Shown: one piece after another, positions 17,534 through 26,318 of the stretch
How positions within the stretch are numbered: the first letter of the stretch is position 1
Layout of the letters: every line of letters starts with the position of its first letter
Origin: Caballeronia concitans
GTDB taxonomy: Bacteria > Pseudomonadota > Gammaproteobacteria > Burkholderiales > Burkholderiaceae
Length of the DNA: 64,000 nucleotides
Assembly (NCBI RefSeq): GCF_001544615.1
Contig: NZ_FCNV02000007.1
Span: forward strand, 1 to 64,000
Reading direction: 5' to 3'
The notes under the pieces: model-generated
Databases searched by the model: none
Told to the model about the DNA's origin: nothing
What the model saw: only the letters and a program-made list of their open reading frames with translations
Program-made: the position numbers and the translations under genes

Positions 17534-18334
17534 TTAAGCGCGCGTGCCCGGACTCATGCGCTCCGCGATCGCGCGGCACGCTTCGCAGAGCGGTGCGACG
17601 TAGGTTTCCATCGGCGTTTCGCTCTTGCGGAACAACGGAATGCTGACGCTCACGCAGCCGAGCGTCGCGCCGTTCGCTCCCACGATCGCGCTGCCGTAGC
17701 AGAAAATCTGCGCTTCGTTTTCTTCGCGATCTTCCGCATAACCGCGCGCCTGGCAGGCATCGAGTTCGGCGTCGAGCGCGCTTCGCTCGATGATCGTATT
17801 CGGCGTGAAGCGCTCGAACGCGATGCCGTGCAGCAGCGCATCGCGCTCGGCGCGTGGCCGCGTCGACAGATACGCCTTGCCGACGGAACTCGAATACAGC
17901 GTGACGCGCGTGCCGATGCGCGAGGCCATCCGCACGGCATGCGGGCTTTCGAGCTTTTCGACGTACACCATTTCCGCGCCGCTGCGCACGGCGAGGTGCA
18001 CCGTTTCCTGCGTGACGTCGCGCAAGGTTTGCAACGCGTCGGCGGCGGCGATGCGCAAGTCCGACCGCTCCCAGCTCCGGCTCGCGAGCGACATCAGGCG
18101 CGGACCGAGCGCGTAGCAGCCGCCGCGCGCGCTTTCCGTGACGAGGCCTTCCGCCATGAGCGCGCCGACGATGCGGTACACCGTCGGGCGCGGATAGCAG
18201 CTCGCCGTGACGAGACGCGCGATGCTCGGCGGTTCGGCGGCATCGGCGATCAACTGAAGCACCGCCATGAACTTCGAGAAGGCTGCGGTGCCGGTGGCCT
18301 TGGCGGCGTCGAGAGAAGCGGGATCGATGGACAT
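17534..18334 (-). CDS. IclR-family transcriptional regulator
   Basis: 266 aa from ATG 18334; the frame continues upstream into the SDR gene but without protein character. N-terminal winged helix at about residues 18-80 (FSKFMAVLQLIADAAEPPSIARL then PRPTVYRIVGALMAEG) and a C-terminal IclR effector domain (ETVHLAVRSGAEMVYVEKLES, GKAYLSTRPRAERD). It is the last gene of a cupin-MFS-SDR-IclR unit, 29 bp after the SDR stop, and probably controls that operon. Confidence 0.92.
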   Translation of the reverse strand: MSIDPASLDAAKATGTAAFSKFMAVLQLIADAAEPPSIARLVTASCYPRPTVYRIVGALMAEGLVTESARGGCYALGPRLMSLASRSWERSDLRIAAADALQTLRDVTQETVHLAVRSGAEMVYVEKLESPHAVRMASRIGTRVTLYSSSVGKAYLSTRPRAERDALLHGIAFERFTPNTIIERSALDAELDACQARGYAEDREENEAQIFCYGSAIVGANGATLGCVSVSIPLFRKSETPMETYVAPLCEACRAIAERMSPGTRA

Positions 18335-18363
18335 GGCTTGCGAGGTGAGGTCGACGCCCGAAT

Positions 18364-19089
18364 TTACGCGACCAGATAGCCGCCGTCGACCGGCACGATC
18401 GCGCCCGTCATGAACGACGCCGCCGGCGACGCCAGAAACGCGACCACGCGCGCGACGTCTTCTGGCAAGCCCCAGCGCTTCATCGGCGTGCGATCGAGAA
18501 TGGCCTGCGAGCGGCCGCCGTCGTCCTGAAGCGCCTGCGTGAGCGGCGTCGCGATCCAGCCGGGCGCGACCGCGTTCACGCGAATGCCGTCCGCCGCATA
18601 CGCGATGGCGAGCGACTTCGTCAGTTGCGCGACCCCGCCCTTGCTCGCGCTGTACGCGGGCACGAGGCCGCCGCCGAAGAACGTCAGCATCGACGCGGTG
18701 TTCACGATCGTGCCGCCCGTTTTCGCGAGCAACGGACGCGCGGCGGCGCACATGCGCATCGTGCCGTTCAGATTGACGGCGATCACGCGCTCGAACGTCT
18801 CGATGTCGTGCTCGTCGCCGCGCTTGATCATGCCCGCGCAGTTGACGAGCACGTCGAGCGTCTCGAGGCGCGCGAAGAGATCGGCGGTGCTCGCGGCATC
18901 GGCGACATCGAGCGCGGCCACTTCGATGCCACGGAGCGCGTCGCGTTGCGCATCGGTCGGCGCGATGCCGGCGGCGATCACGCGCGCGCCGAGCGCCGCG
19001 AACTGCTGCGCGATGCCCGCGCCGATGCCTTGTGTGCCGCCGGTCACGACGACGGTCTTGCCCTTGAAGAGATCAGCTTGAAAAGTCAT
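18364..19089 (-). CDS. SDR-family oxidoreductase
   Basis: 241 aa from ATG 19089, a classical short-chain dehydrogenase. Cofactor motif TGGTQGIG near residues 15-22, NCAG in place of NNAG, active-site Ser in NTASML and the YSASKGG tyrosine/lysine pair, and a C-terminal FMTGAIVPVDGGY. It would oxidise or reduce a hydroxyl/keto group of a small substrate. It begins 11 bp after the MFS gene, so it is co-transcribed with the transporter and the cupin gene. Confidence 0.93.
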   Translation of the reverse strand: MTFQADLFKGKTVVVTGGTQGIGAGIAQQFAALGARVIAAGIAPTDAQRDALRGIEVAALDVADAASTADLFARLETLDVLVNCAGMIKRGDEHDIETFERVIAVNLNGTMRMCAAARPLLAKTGGTIVNTASMLTFFGGGLVPAYSASKGGVAQLTKSLAIAYAADGIRVNAVAPGWIATPLTQALQDDGGRSQAILDRTPMKRWGLPEDVARVVAFLASPAASFMTGAIVPVDGGYLVA

Positions 19090-19100
19090 GTCTGCGAGCC

Positions 19101-20402
19101 TCAAACGACGGGAACGGGCGACGCGTTTTGCTCGGTATCCTGAATCGGCGTGCGGACGACGAACATATAGACGAGCGCAGCCGCGAACGCGACGGCGGCG
19201 GAGATCAGGAACGCGTTCACGAACGAGTGTGTCTTGTCGACGACGAGCCCGGTGATGAACGGCGCGAACGAGCCGCCGAAGTAACCGCCGAAGTTCTGAA
19301 TGCTGCCGAGCGACGCGACCATGTGGCGCGGAGCCGCCACCGACACGAGCGCCCATGCCGCGCCGCTCGCCATGTTGACGAAAAACATCGCGGCGGAAAG
19401 ATAGACGATCGCGAGCGTCAGGTTCGGCGTGAACGCGGCCGGCACGGTGAAGAGCGCCGCGCCGATGAGACCGGAGCAGATCGGCCACTTGCGGCTGCGG
19501 ATCGGGGCGACGCCGCGCGCCATCAGGCCATCGGCGATGAAGCCCGACGACAGCATGCCGAGCGTGCCCGCGAGATAGGGAATCGATACGATCCAGCCCG
19601 TCTTCGCGATGGTCAGATGCCGCTCATGTTCCAGATACGCGGGCAGCCACGTCAGATACAGCCACACCATGTAGATGACGCCCATGAAGCCGAAGATCAT
19701 GCCCCAGGTCGTCGCCTTGCCGAACAGACCGCGCCACTCCGCGAAGCTCATGTTGCGTTCCGCGCGCTGTGCCGGTTCGCCTTCGGTCAGGTGCGCGAGT
19801 TCCTGCGGTTCGAGCGCGACATCCTTGCGATTGCGATAAACGATATACCAGCCGATCGCCACCGCGATACCGAGCACGCCCATGATGACGAACATGTTGC
19901 GCCAGCCGAACGAGAGCAGCAGCACGGTGAGGATCGGCGGCGCGAGCGCGGGTCCGATCGTCGATGACGTGACGAAGATGCCCGTCGGCTTGCCGCGTTC
20001 GCGCTGCGCGAACCATTCCGAGACCACTTTCGCGCCGGCCGGAAACTGCGGCGCCTCGCCGATGCCGAGCGCGACGCGGGCGAACAGGAACTGCTGCAGG
20101 TTCGTCACGAGGCCGCCGAACAACTGCGCGACGGACCACACGAACATGCCGAGGCCGAGCATGATGCGCGCGCCGAATCGATCGAGCATCACGCCGATGG
20201 GCAACTGCGAGAACGCATACGCGAACGAGAACGCGGAGAGCAGCAAGCCCATCTGCGAAGCGGACAAGCCGAGTTCCTGCGTGACCGAATGATTGGCGAT
20301 GGACAGCGTGCTGCGGTCCAGATAATTCACGATCCCGGCGAGCGTCAGGAACGTGAGCGCGACCCATTGAATGCGCTTGAGGCGCGGCGATTTGCTCTGC
20401 AT
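19101..20402 (-). CDS. MFS transporter, anion:cation symporter type (GudP/ExuT-like)
   Basis: 433 aa with about 12 predicted membrane helices. The first loop motif LDRFGARIMLG and the N-terminal VNYLDRSTLSIAN are typical of the ACS family that imports hexuronates, galactarate/glucarate or aromatic acids. GGAGGAGA precedes the ATG. Its operon partners are a cupin oxygenase-like gene upstream and an SDR downstream, so the substrate is probably an organic acid processed by these enzymes. Confidence 0.9.
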   Translation of the reverse strand: MQSKSPRLKRIQWVALTFLTLAGIVNYLDRSTLSIANHSVTQELGLSASQMGLLLSAFSFAYAFSQLPIGVMLDRFGARIMLGLGMFVWSVAQLFGGLVTNLQQFLFARVALGIGEAPQFPAGAKVVSEWFAQRERGKPTGIFVTSSTIGPALAPPILTVLLLSFGWRNMFVIMGVLGIAVAIGWYIVYRNRKDVALEPQELAHLTEGEPAQRAERNMSFAEWRGLFGKATTWGMIFGFMGVIYMVWLYLTWLPAYLEHERHLTIAKTGWIVSIPYLAGTLGMLSSGFIADGLMARGVAPIRSRKWPICSGLIGAALFTVPAAFTPNLTLAIVYLSAAMFFVNMASGAAWALVSVAAPRHMVASLGSIQNFGGYFGGSFAPFITGLVVDKTHSFVNAFLISAAVAFAAALVYMFVVRTPIQDTEQNASPVPVV

Positions 20403-20476
20403 GTTGTCTCCTCCGAAGTCGCTTCGATGAGGCTTCGGTGTGGTTTATCGAATGCTTTGTTCGAGCCGGGCGGCGA

Positions 20477-21004
20477 TTAACGGATGAACTGATCGACGAA
20501 ATCCGCGCCCAGGCCGACCGCCTCGTAATGCTTGCGGCACATGTCCACCTTGGTGAACACGTCTTCGTAGCCGGTGTAGTTGCCGTAGGGATCGCAATAG
20601 AACATCACGCCGTTCACCTGGAAGTACGTGATCATCTCTTCGACGTCTTCCGGCACGTAGAGCGTGTGCGTTTCGCCGGGCGGCTCGAAGACATAGCTGC
20701 CTTCGGTCGCGACCCAGTCGTGTTCGAGATAACGCCAGCGGCCCTTCAGCACCATGCCGTGCACCGCTTGCGGATGACGATGCCGCGACAGCACGCCGGA
20801 CTTGCGCACGCGCAGCAGGTTCATCCAGTAGCCGGTGGAGACGTTCAGGCAGAGCGGGCGAAACCACACGTTTTCGGCTTGCGGCACCCACTCGCGCTCG
20901 TCCGTGGGAATGGCGTTCCCGATGACGATTTCCTTCTGCGCTTCCTTGGGATTGGGATACTGATACGGCGTCATGGCGTCCGCCGTGGGTTTGGGCGCGG
21001 GCAT
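20477..21004 (-). CDS. cupin protein of the 2,4'-dihydroxyacetophenone dioxygenase family
   Basis: 175 aa from ATG 21004, chosen because AAAGGAGA lies 4 bp upstream; an in-frame ATG at 21022 has no such site. A single cupin domain: the metal-binding motif is around SRHRHPQAVHGMVLKGRW and the second around PGETHTLYVPEDVEEMITYF. The family includes the non-haem iron enzyme that cleaves 2,4'-dihydroxyacetophenone, but many members are uncharacterised. First gene of the operon with MFS, SDR and IclR, behind an AT-rich palindromic promoter. Confidence 0.85.
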   Translation of the reverse strand: MPAPKPTADAMTPYQYPNPKEAQKEIVIGNAIPTDEREWVPQAENVWFRPLCLNVSTGYWMNLLRVRKSGVLSRHRHPQAVHGMVLKGRWRYLEHDWVATEGSYVFEPPGETHTLYVPEDVEEMITYFQVNGVMFYCDPYGNYTGYEDVFTKVDMCRKHYEAVGLGADFVDQFIR

Positions 21005-21015
21005 CGCGTCTCCTT

Positions 21016-21052
21016 TGTCCATATTGTGGATTAATGAATCAAATTATGGACA
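21016..21052. promoter_or_regulatory. nested palindromes upstream of the cupin operon, candidate IclR operator
   Basis: TGTCCATA (21016-21023) is mirrored by TATGGACA (21045-21052). Within this, TCCATATTGTGGA (21018-21030) is a TCCA-N5-TGGA repeat and GATT-AATG-AATC (21029-21040) another small palindrome. The element begins 11 bp upstream of the cupin ATG and overlaps where a repressor would block initiation. The TTGTCCA/TAT core resembles the motif before the other IclR gene at 12009. Role inferred. Confidence 0.5.
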
Positions 21053-21111
21053 GATGTTCGCGCCAGCTTTCGTGATTGTCAAGATTTGCAACAGTCAGGG
21101 AAAACGCGAAC

Positions 21112-21146
21112 AAAAAAAGGCGGGTCCGAATCCGGACCCGCCTTTT
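21112..21146 (-). terminator. rho-independent terminator of the cyo operon
   Basis: GGCGGGTCCG (21119-21128) and CGGACCCGCC (21133-21142) form a perfect 10-bp GC stem with a 4-nt loop. Seven A residues at 21112-21118 give a U-tract on minus-strand transcripts. It lies 46 bp after the cyoD stop, and A:T pairs extend the stem. A TTTT follows on the other side, so it may also act on plus-strand transcription. Confidence 0.9.
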
Positions 21147-21191
21147 CGTGCCGATGAATCGGCTAAAGCGACTTGCTTAACGACTTGCTGC

Positions 21192-21524
21192 TTAACGCGC
21201 CATCATGAGCATGTGGACGTTATGCATGACCCACACCGTGCCGACGATGATCACGAGCGACATGATGATCGTGTAGGCAAAGGACATGGCGTTCCAGCGT
21301 TGTTCCTTCGACGAGTTCACGTGCAGGAAGAACACCACGTGCACGACGACCTGAACCGCCGCCAGCACCGCTAGCCACACGAGCCCTTGCTCGCCCGACA
21401 GCTTGCCGGCGGTCACGAGCCAGAACGATGCCACCGTGAGAACGACAGCCAGCACGAAGCCGATCAGATATCCGCCCACGGTGACGTGCGGAATATCGCT
21501 ATGCGTTGTATGCGTATGTGCCAT
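21192..21524 (-). CDS. cyoD: cytochrome o ubiquinol oxidase subunit IV
   Basis: 110 aa from ATG 21524, which overlaps the cyoC stop by one base (TAATG). Three membrane helices (about residues 18-38, 47-67 and 81-101), with the VGFVL/HVVFFLHVNSSKEQRWN pattern typical of CyoD. Small subunit that assists assembly of the cytochrome bo3 oxidase in the inner membrane. Last gene of the operon, followed by a strong terminator. Confidence 0.95.
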   Translation of the reverse strand: MAHTHTTHSDIPHVTVGGYLIGFVLAVVLTVASFWLVTAGKLSGEQGLVWLAVLAAVQVVVHVVFFLHVNSSKEQRWNAMSFAYTIIMSLVIIVGTVWVMHNVHMLMMAR

Positions 21525-22129
21525 TAGACGACGCTCGCAAGGTAGACGAAGGAGAACACGCAGATCCAGACGATGTCGAGGAAGTGCCAGAAGAGGCTGA
21601 GGCAGGCGAGCCGGCGCAGTTCGCGTTCGCCCAGAGCCGGCTTCTTCATCATCTGCACGGCGAGCACGACGAGCCACACCATGCCGAGCGTGACGTGCAG
21701 GCCGTGCGTGCCGACCAGCGTGAAGAACGCCGACCAGAACGCGCTGCGCTGCGGACCCGCGCCTTCAGCCACGAGATGCGCGAATTCCTGCAGTTCGAAG
21801 CACAGGAAGCCCGCGCCCAGCAGAAACGTGACGGCCAGCCACAGCAGCACGTCGCCCTTCTTCTGGCGATGCGCGGAGATCATCGCGAAGCCGAACGTCA
21901 AGCTGCTCGTGAGCAGCAGGCCGGTTTCGATCCCGACATCGCTCAGCTTGAACAGGTCTTTCGCCGTGGGACCGCCCGCGAACTGACTCGCAAACATCGC
22001 GAACGTCGCGAAGAGGGAAGCGAACAGCAGGCAGTCGGTCATCAGGTAGGACCAGAAGCCGAATACCGAATGCGACGGCTGGTGCTCGTGCTCGTGCGCG
22101 TGTTGCGCGGAAAGTGTCGATTGCGACAT
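21524..22129 (-). CDS. cyoC: cytochrome o ubiquinol oxidase subunit III
   Basis: 201 aa with five membrane helices. The start has a His/Glu-rich stretch (HAHEHEHQPSHSVFGFW). The conserved FELQEF and GTHGLHVTLGMVWL segments are those of subunit III. It stabilises subunit I of the bo3 oxidase. The ATG lies immediately after the cyoB stop codon and its own stop overlaps the cyoD start. Confidence 0.96.
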   Translation of the reverse strand: MSQSTLSAQHAHEHEHQPSHSVFGFWSYLMTDCLLFASLFATFAMFASQFAGGPTAKDLFKLSDVGIETGLLLTSSLTFGFAMISAHRQKKGDVLLWLAVTFLLGAGFLCFELQEFAHLVAEGAGPQRSAFWSAFFTLVGTHGLHVTLGMVWLVVLAVQMMKKPALGERELRRLACLSLFWHFLDIVWICVFSFVYLASVV

Positions 22130-24139
22130 TTACAGAACCTCCAGTTCCATTTCGCGGCCCGCGCCTGCCTTGGCCGGGGCCTTCGGCGGACGGTTGCGCT
22201 CTTCGGTCGCCTTCACGGTGGCGGCGGGGATGATGTAGCCAGCGTTTTCCGCGAAGCTGTAGCCGATGACGACCGCCGCCGCGCCGATCAGACCGGCGAT
22301 AGCCAGCCACCAGATGTGCCAGATCGCCGCGAAACCGAGAGCCAGCGCGAACACGCCGACCAGGAAGCCCGCGCTCGTGTTCGACGGCATATGAATGTCG
22401 CGCAGCGGACGCGTCTCTACGCGGCCCGTTTCTTTCGCGTTCGCGAAGTCGTCGAGCTCACGAACGGCCGGGACGTGCGCGAAGTTGTAGACCGGCGGCG
22501 GCGAGCTGATCGACCATTCGAGCGTGCGGCCATCCCACGGGTCGCCCGTGACGTCGCGATAAGCCGGCTGGTTGCGGCGAATCACGCTCACCACGATCTG
22601 CGCGACCTGGAACACCACGCCCAGCGCGATGATGCCCACGCCGCATGCAGCGACGACCAGGTACGGCTGCCATGCGGGGTTGTCGTAGTGCTGCAGACGG
22701 CGCGTCATGCCCATGAAACCGAGGATGTAGATCGGCACGAACGCAACGAAGAAGCCCACGAACCAGCAGATGAACGCGTTGCGGCCGAGCTTTTCGTCGA
22801 GCTTGAAGCCGAACACCTTCGGCCACCAGTACTGCACGCCCGCGAAGTAGCCGAACACCACGCCGCCGATGATCGCGTTATGGAAGTGAGCGATCAGGAA
22901 CAGCGAGTTGTGCAGCACGAAGTCCGCGCCCGGAATGGCGAGCATCACGCCCGTCATGCCGCCGAGCGTAAAGGTGATGATGAAGCCGACGGTCCAGAGA
23001 ACCGGCGTGGTGAACTGCACGCGGCCGCGGTACATCGTGAACAGCCAGTTGAAGATCTTCACGCCCGTGGGAATGGAGATGATCATGGTCATGATGCCGA
23101 AGAAGGCATTGACGTTCGCGCCCGAGCCCATCGTGAAGAAGTGGTGCGCCCACACGAGGAACGACAGAACCATGATGCAGCACGTTGCCCACACCATCGT
23201 CTTGTAGCCGAAGAGCGGCTTCTTCGAGAACGTCGACACGACTTCCGAGTAGATGCCGAACGCCGGAAGAACCAGGATGTAGACCTCGGGGTGACCCCAG
23301 GCCCAGATCAGGTTCAGGTAGACCATCGGGTTGCCGCCGCCGTCATTCGTGAAGAAGTGCATGCCGAGGTAACGGTCCAGGCCGAGCAGCGCGAGCGCGA
23401 CGGTCAGGATCGGGAACGTCGCCATGATCAGCACGTTCGAGCAGAACGCCGTCCACGTGAACACGGGCAGCTTCATCCACGTCATGCCGGGTGCGCGCAT
23501 CTTCACGATGGTCACGAAGAAGTTCACGCCGGTCAGAAGCGTGCCGACACCGGACAACTGCAGCGCCCAGATGTAGTAATCCACGCCGACGCCCGGGCTG
23601 AACTGCGTCTCGGAGAGCGGCGGATACGCGAGCCAGCCGGTCGTCGAGAACTCGCCGATGAACAGCGACAGGTTGATCAGGATAGCGGCCATGGCCGTCA
23701 TCCAGAACGAGAGCGAGTTGATGAACGGGAACGCAACGTCGCGCGCGCCGATTTGCAGCGGCACCACGAGGTTGAAGAACGCCACGAGCAGGGCCATCGC
23801 CATGAAGAAGATCATGATGGTGCCGTGCGCCGTGAAGATCTGGTCGAAGTGATGCGGCGGCAGATAGCCGGGCGCGTCCATCGCGAGCGCCTGCTGCGCG
23901 CGCATCATGACGGCGTCGGCGAAACCCCGCACGAGCATCAGCCCGGCGACGACCAGATACATGATGCCGATGCGCTTGTGGTCGGTCGACGTCAGGTACT
24001 CGCGCCAGAGCCAGCCCCATTTTCCGAACTTCGTGAGAGCGGCGACCGTACCGAGCGCGAGGATCGCCATGAGGACGGTCGCCCCCATGATGATCGGCTC
24101 GTGATACGGGATCGCCTCAAGCGTTAATTTGCCGAACAT
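22130..24139 (-). CDS. cyoB: cytochrome o ubiquinol oxidase subunit I
   Basis: 669 aa, the expected length. Haem-copper oxidase subunit I that reduces O2 to water with electrons from ubiquinol and pumps protons. Visible ligands and channels include the early [10 protein letters not shown] haem ligand region, [22 protein letters not shown] (CuB His and K-channel), WAHHFFT (CuB histidines) and the late LFLIAHFHN haem ligands. It starts 3 bp after the cyoA stop codon, so the pair is tightly coupled. Confidence 0.98.
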   Translation of the reverse strand: MFGKLTLEAIPYHEPIIMGATVLMAILALGTVAALTKFGKWGWLWREYLTSTDHKRIGIMYLVVAGLMLVRGFADAVMMRAQQALAMDAPGYLPPHHFDQIFTAHGTIMIFFMAMALLVAFFNLVVPLQIGARDVAFPFINSLSFWMTAMAAILINLSLFIGEFSTTGWLAYPPLSETQFSPGVGVDYYIWALQLSGVGTLLTGVNFFVTIVKMRAPGMTWMKLPVFTWTAFCSNVLIMATFPILTVALALLGLDRYLGMHFFTNDGGGNPMVYLNLIWAWGHPEVYILVLPAFGIYSEVVSTFSKKPLFGYKTMVWATCCIMVLSFLVWAHHFFTMGSGANVNAFFGIMTMIISIPTGVKIFNWLFTMYRGRVQFTTPVLWTVGFIITFTLGGMTGVMLAIPGADFVLHNSLFLIAHFHNAIIGGVVFGYFAGVQYWWPKVFGFKLDEKLGRNAFICWFVGFFVAFVPIYILGFMGMTRRLQHYDNPAWQPYLVVAACGVGIIALGVVFQVAQIVVSVIRRNQPAYRDVTGDPWDGRTLEWSISSPPPVYNFAHVPAVRELDDFANAKETGRVETRPLRDIHMPSNTSAGFLVGVFALALGFAAIWHIWWLAIAGLIGAAAVVIGYSFAENAGYIIPAATVKATEERNRPPKAPAKAGAGREMELEVL

Positions 24140-24142
24140 GGC

Positions 24143-25030
24143 TTACCCCTTGGTTACACAATTCGCACCAACGGCAACATTCCCGTTGTTGTACTTGCCG
24201 ACGATGTTGTTGAAGAGCTTCGGATCGACGGTGGAGAAGTAGCGCACCGCCACCTTCTGGCTCGGACGCGCGACGCCTGCGTAGACGTTCATGTCGAGGC
24301 CTTCCGGCGCGGTCTTGACCTTCTGGACCCACGAATCGAAGTCAGCCTGCGACATGGCGAGCGCGCGGAACTTCATGTCGGAGAAGCCTGCGCCGCTGTA
24401 GTTGGCCGAGATGCCCGCGTAGTCGCCCGCGTGATCGGCGAGCAGATGCAGTTGCGTCTGCATGCCGGCCATCGCGTAGATCTGGCCGCCGAGTTGCGGG
24501 ATGAAGAACGAGTTCATCACCGAGTCCGAGGTGATGCGGAAGTTGACCGGCGTGCCGACCGGGAACGCGAGCTGGTTGACCGAAGCGACGCCCAGATCCG
24601 GATAGATGAAGAGCCACTTCCAGTCGAGCGCCACGACTTCGACGTTGATGGGCTTCACGTTCTCGACGTTGATGGGCTTGTACGGGTCGAGTTCGTGCGA
24701 GGTCCGCCACGTCAGCATGCCGAGATACAGGATGATGGCCGCCGGAATGGCCCACACCACGACCTCGATGGCCGTCGAGTGCGCCCATTTCGGCGCGTAG
24801 GTCGCGTTCTTGTTGGATGCGCGATAGCGCCAGGCGAAGATCAGGGTGAGCAGGATCACCGGAACGACGACGAGGAGCATCGTGTAAGTCGCGGTGGCGA
24901 TGAGCGAGCTTTCCGCTACGCCGATCACGCCTTTCGAATCGAGCACCTCGAGTTTGCATCCCGAGAGACAGACACTGGCCAACAAACCCGATAACAATGG
25001 CGCTGCTAAACGGTGAGTATTTTCATTCAT
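24143..25030 (-). CDS. cyoA: cytochrome o ubiquinol oxidase subunit II
   Basis: 295 aa. Lipoprotein signal ending at LSGC (about residues 22-25), two membrane helices (about 41-63 and 85-107) and a periplasmic cupredoxin domain. The CuA cysteine ligands are absent, as expected for a quinol oxidase; the domain keeps SVNQLAFPVGTPVNFRITSDSVMNSFFIPQLGGQIYAM-type features in shorter pieces. First gene of cyoABCD, with its promoter in the 419-bp gap upstream. Confidence 0.96.
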   Translation of the reverse strand: MNENTHRLAAPLLSGLLASVCLSGCKLEVLDSKGVIGVAESSLIATATYTMLLVVVPVILLTLIFAWRYRASNKNATYAPKWAHSTAIEVVVWAIPAAIILYLGMLTWRTSHELDPYKPINVENVKPINVEVVALDWKWLFIYPDLGVASVNQLAFPVGTPVNFRITSDSVMNSFFIPQLGGQIYAMAGMQTQLHLLADHAGDYAGISANYSGAGFSDMKFRALAMSQADFDSWVQKVKTAPEGLDMNVYAGVARPSQKVAVRYFSTVDPKLFNNIVGKYNNGNVAVGANCVTKG

Positions 25031-25449
25031 TGCATTCGCTGGTTTTTTGGATCGAAGCGTCCTGGGAAGAACGCCGTTTCACGGCGTTGCGCCGCGACGC
25101 GATGATGCCACGCGAGATTTATCGCGATATTGCGAAAGTATGGAATTTGGTCTCAAAAGACGCGATTGCGACGCTGTGTCGCGCACGTTCAATCGTCTCG
25201 AGAAGTCGTATGGAAAACAGTGACTTTTGTGAACTCATTATTTTGACGGGGCCGCGCGCAGTTGGGGAGTGCGTATGAAACACACTCTTTGCGATGTATC
25301 AATTTTTTGCATCGGTGCAGACTTCTATTACGTGTTTCGTCAAATCATGTGGCGACGCCTTTTCGAATGAGTCTGAGCCGTCAAAATGTGAAAGCCGGTG
25401 TGGCTCATTCTGGCGAGTTATCCGGTTTTTAATGACCAATATCAAAGAA
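25031..25449. other. 419-bp divergent intergenic region upstream of cyoA
   Basis: No convincing gene. A 93-codon frame on the plus strand (24997-25278) starts inside cyoA and lacks a ribosome-binding site. The region is richer in A/T than its flanks and should hold the cyo promoter and that of the plus-strand periplasmic protein gene. I could not name a specific operator. Confidence 0.6.
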
Positions 25450-26184
25450 ATGAAAAAGAAGCTATTCATTGCGGCTGCCATTCTGGTAATGCCGATGCTC
25501 GCTCGCGCCGCTTGCGAGGACATGATGACGGGGTGGATGACCAAGCTGCATCCGGAGCGCTCCGTCGATACCGAACGCAGCGCGTGCAAGGCGTGGCCCG
25601 CGAATCCGCAACTGACGCTCGCGGCGATCACGCTGCCCCACGACGATCAATCCGCCGCGGTGGATCTCGAAGTGCTCGTCGCGGATAGCGCGTCGGGGGC
25701 GATCGTCGCGCATCTGTATCGTCCGAACGCGATCACGGACGATGCAATCCGCTTCTCGGACATCGCGATCGATACGGCGCGCTATCAGCTCACGCCGGCG
25801 ATCCGCGCGTTCGGCGTGCGCGTGAGTCATGAGGGGGCGTCGCGTGCGAATCCGTATGGCGAGACGTCGCTGAGCCTTTACGTGCTCGAAGGCGACACGT
25901 TGCGGCCGGTGCTCGACTCGATCGCGGTCGATCACGCGACTGGCGAATGGAACACGCAATGCGAAGGCTCCTACGACTCGACCACCCGAACCATCGCGAT
26001 GGGCCCCGCCGGCCGCGATGGCTACGCATCGCTGAAGATCGCGGAAAAGACCGTGCGCAGCGACACGCGCATGGTGAAAGACGAATGCGTCAGCAAGAGC
26101 GCCGCGCCGAAGCAGTCGAATGTCACGCTCGAATACCGCAATGGGCGATACAGCGTGCCGAAGAGCATGCAGGCCGGCAGCTAA
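25450..26184 (+). CDS. periplasmic protein of unknown function
   Basis: 244 aa from ATG 25450; the upstream in-frame extension lacks protein character. The MKKKLFIAAAILVMPMLARA signal peptide (residues 1-20) predicts export. The mature protein has early cysteines (Cys22, Cys43) and later ones (around WNTQCEGSYDS and MVKDECVSKS) that could form disulphides. The central AVDLEVLVADSASGAIVAHLY and AFGVRVSHEG strands recall a conserved periplasmic family in Pseudomonas and Burkholderia (PA3715-like), which I recall only loosely. Not part of a visible operon. Confidence 0.75.
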   Translation: MKKKLFIAAAILVMPMLARAACEDMMTGWMTKLHPERSVDTERSACKAWPANPQLTLAAITLPHDDQSAAVDLEVLVADSASGAIVAHLYRPNAITDDAIRFSDIAIDTARYQLTPAIRAFGVRVSHEGASRANPYGETSLSLYVLEGDTLRPVLDSIAVDHATGEWNTQCEGSYDSTTRTIAMGPAGRDGYASLKIAEKTVRSDTRMVKDECVSKSAAPKQSNVTLEYRNGRYSVPKSMQAGS

Positions 26185-26318
26185 CCGCTAACCACGAGCG
26201 CGCCGACTACTCCTTTCTGACTAGCGGCTAACCGTCGCGCTCCTCCGCCCGGCGGATAGTCGCCCAACCTCGCGCTCCCTATCCTCGCGATGAAACCTTT
26301 CATCACGAGGACAGGACG

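Noticed and set aside
21506-24127. A very long plus-strand open frame (about 870 codons) opposite cyoABC
   Set aside because: It is antisense to well-recognised oxidase genes, is extremely rich in Arg/His/Glu/Asp as expected from GC-rich third-position shadows, and has no domain.
24997-25278. A 93-codon plus-strand frame starting inside cyoA
   Set aside because: No ribosome-binding site, mostly within the cyo promoter region, and no protein-like features.
26208-26214. A TACTCCT heptamer upstream of the narK remnant, fitting the NarL consensus TACYYMT
   Set aside because: A single degenerate heptamer occurs by chance often; no paired 7-2-7 site was seen.
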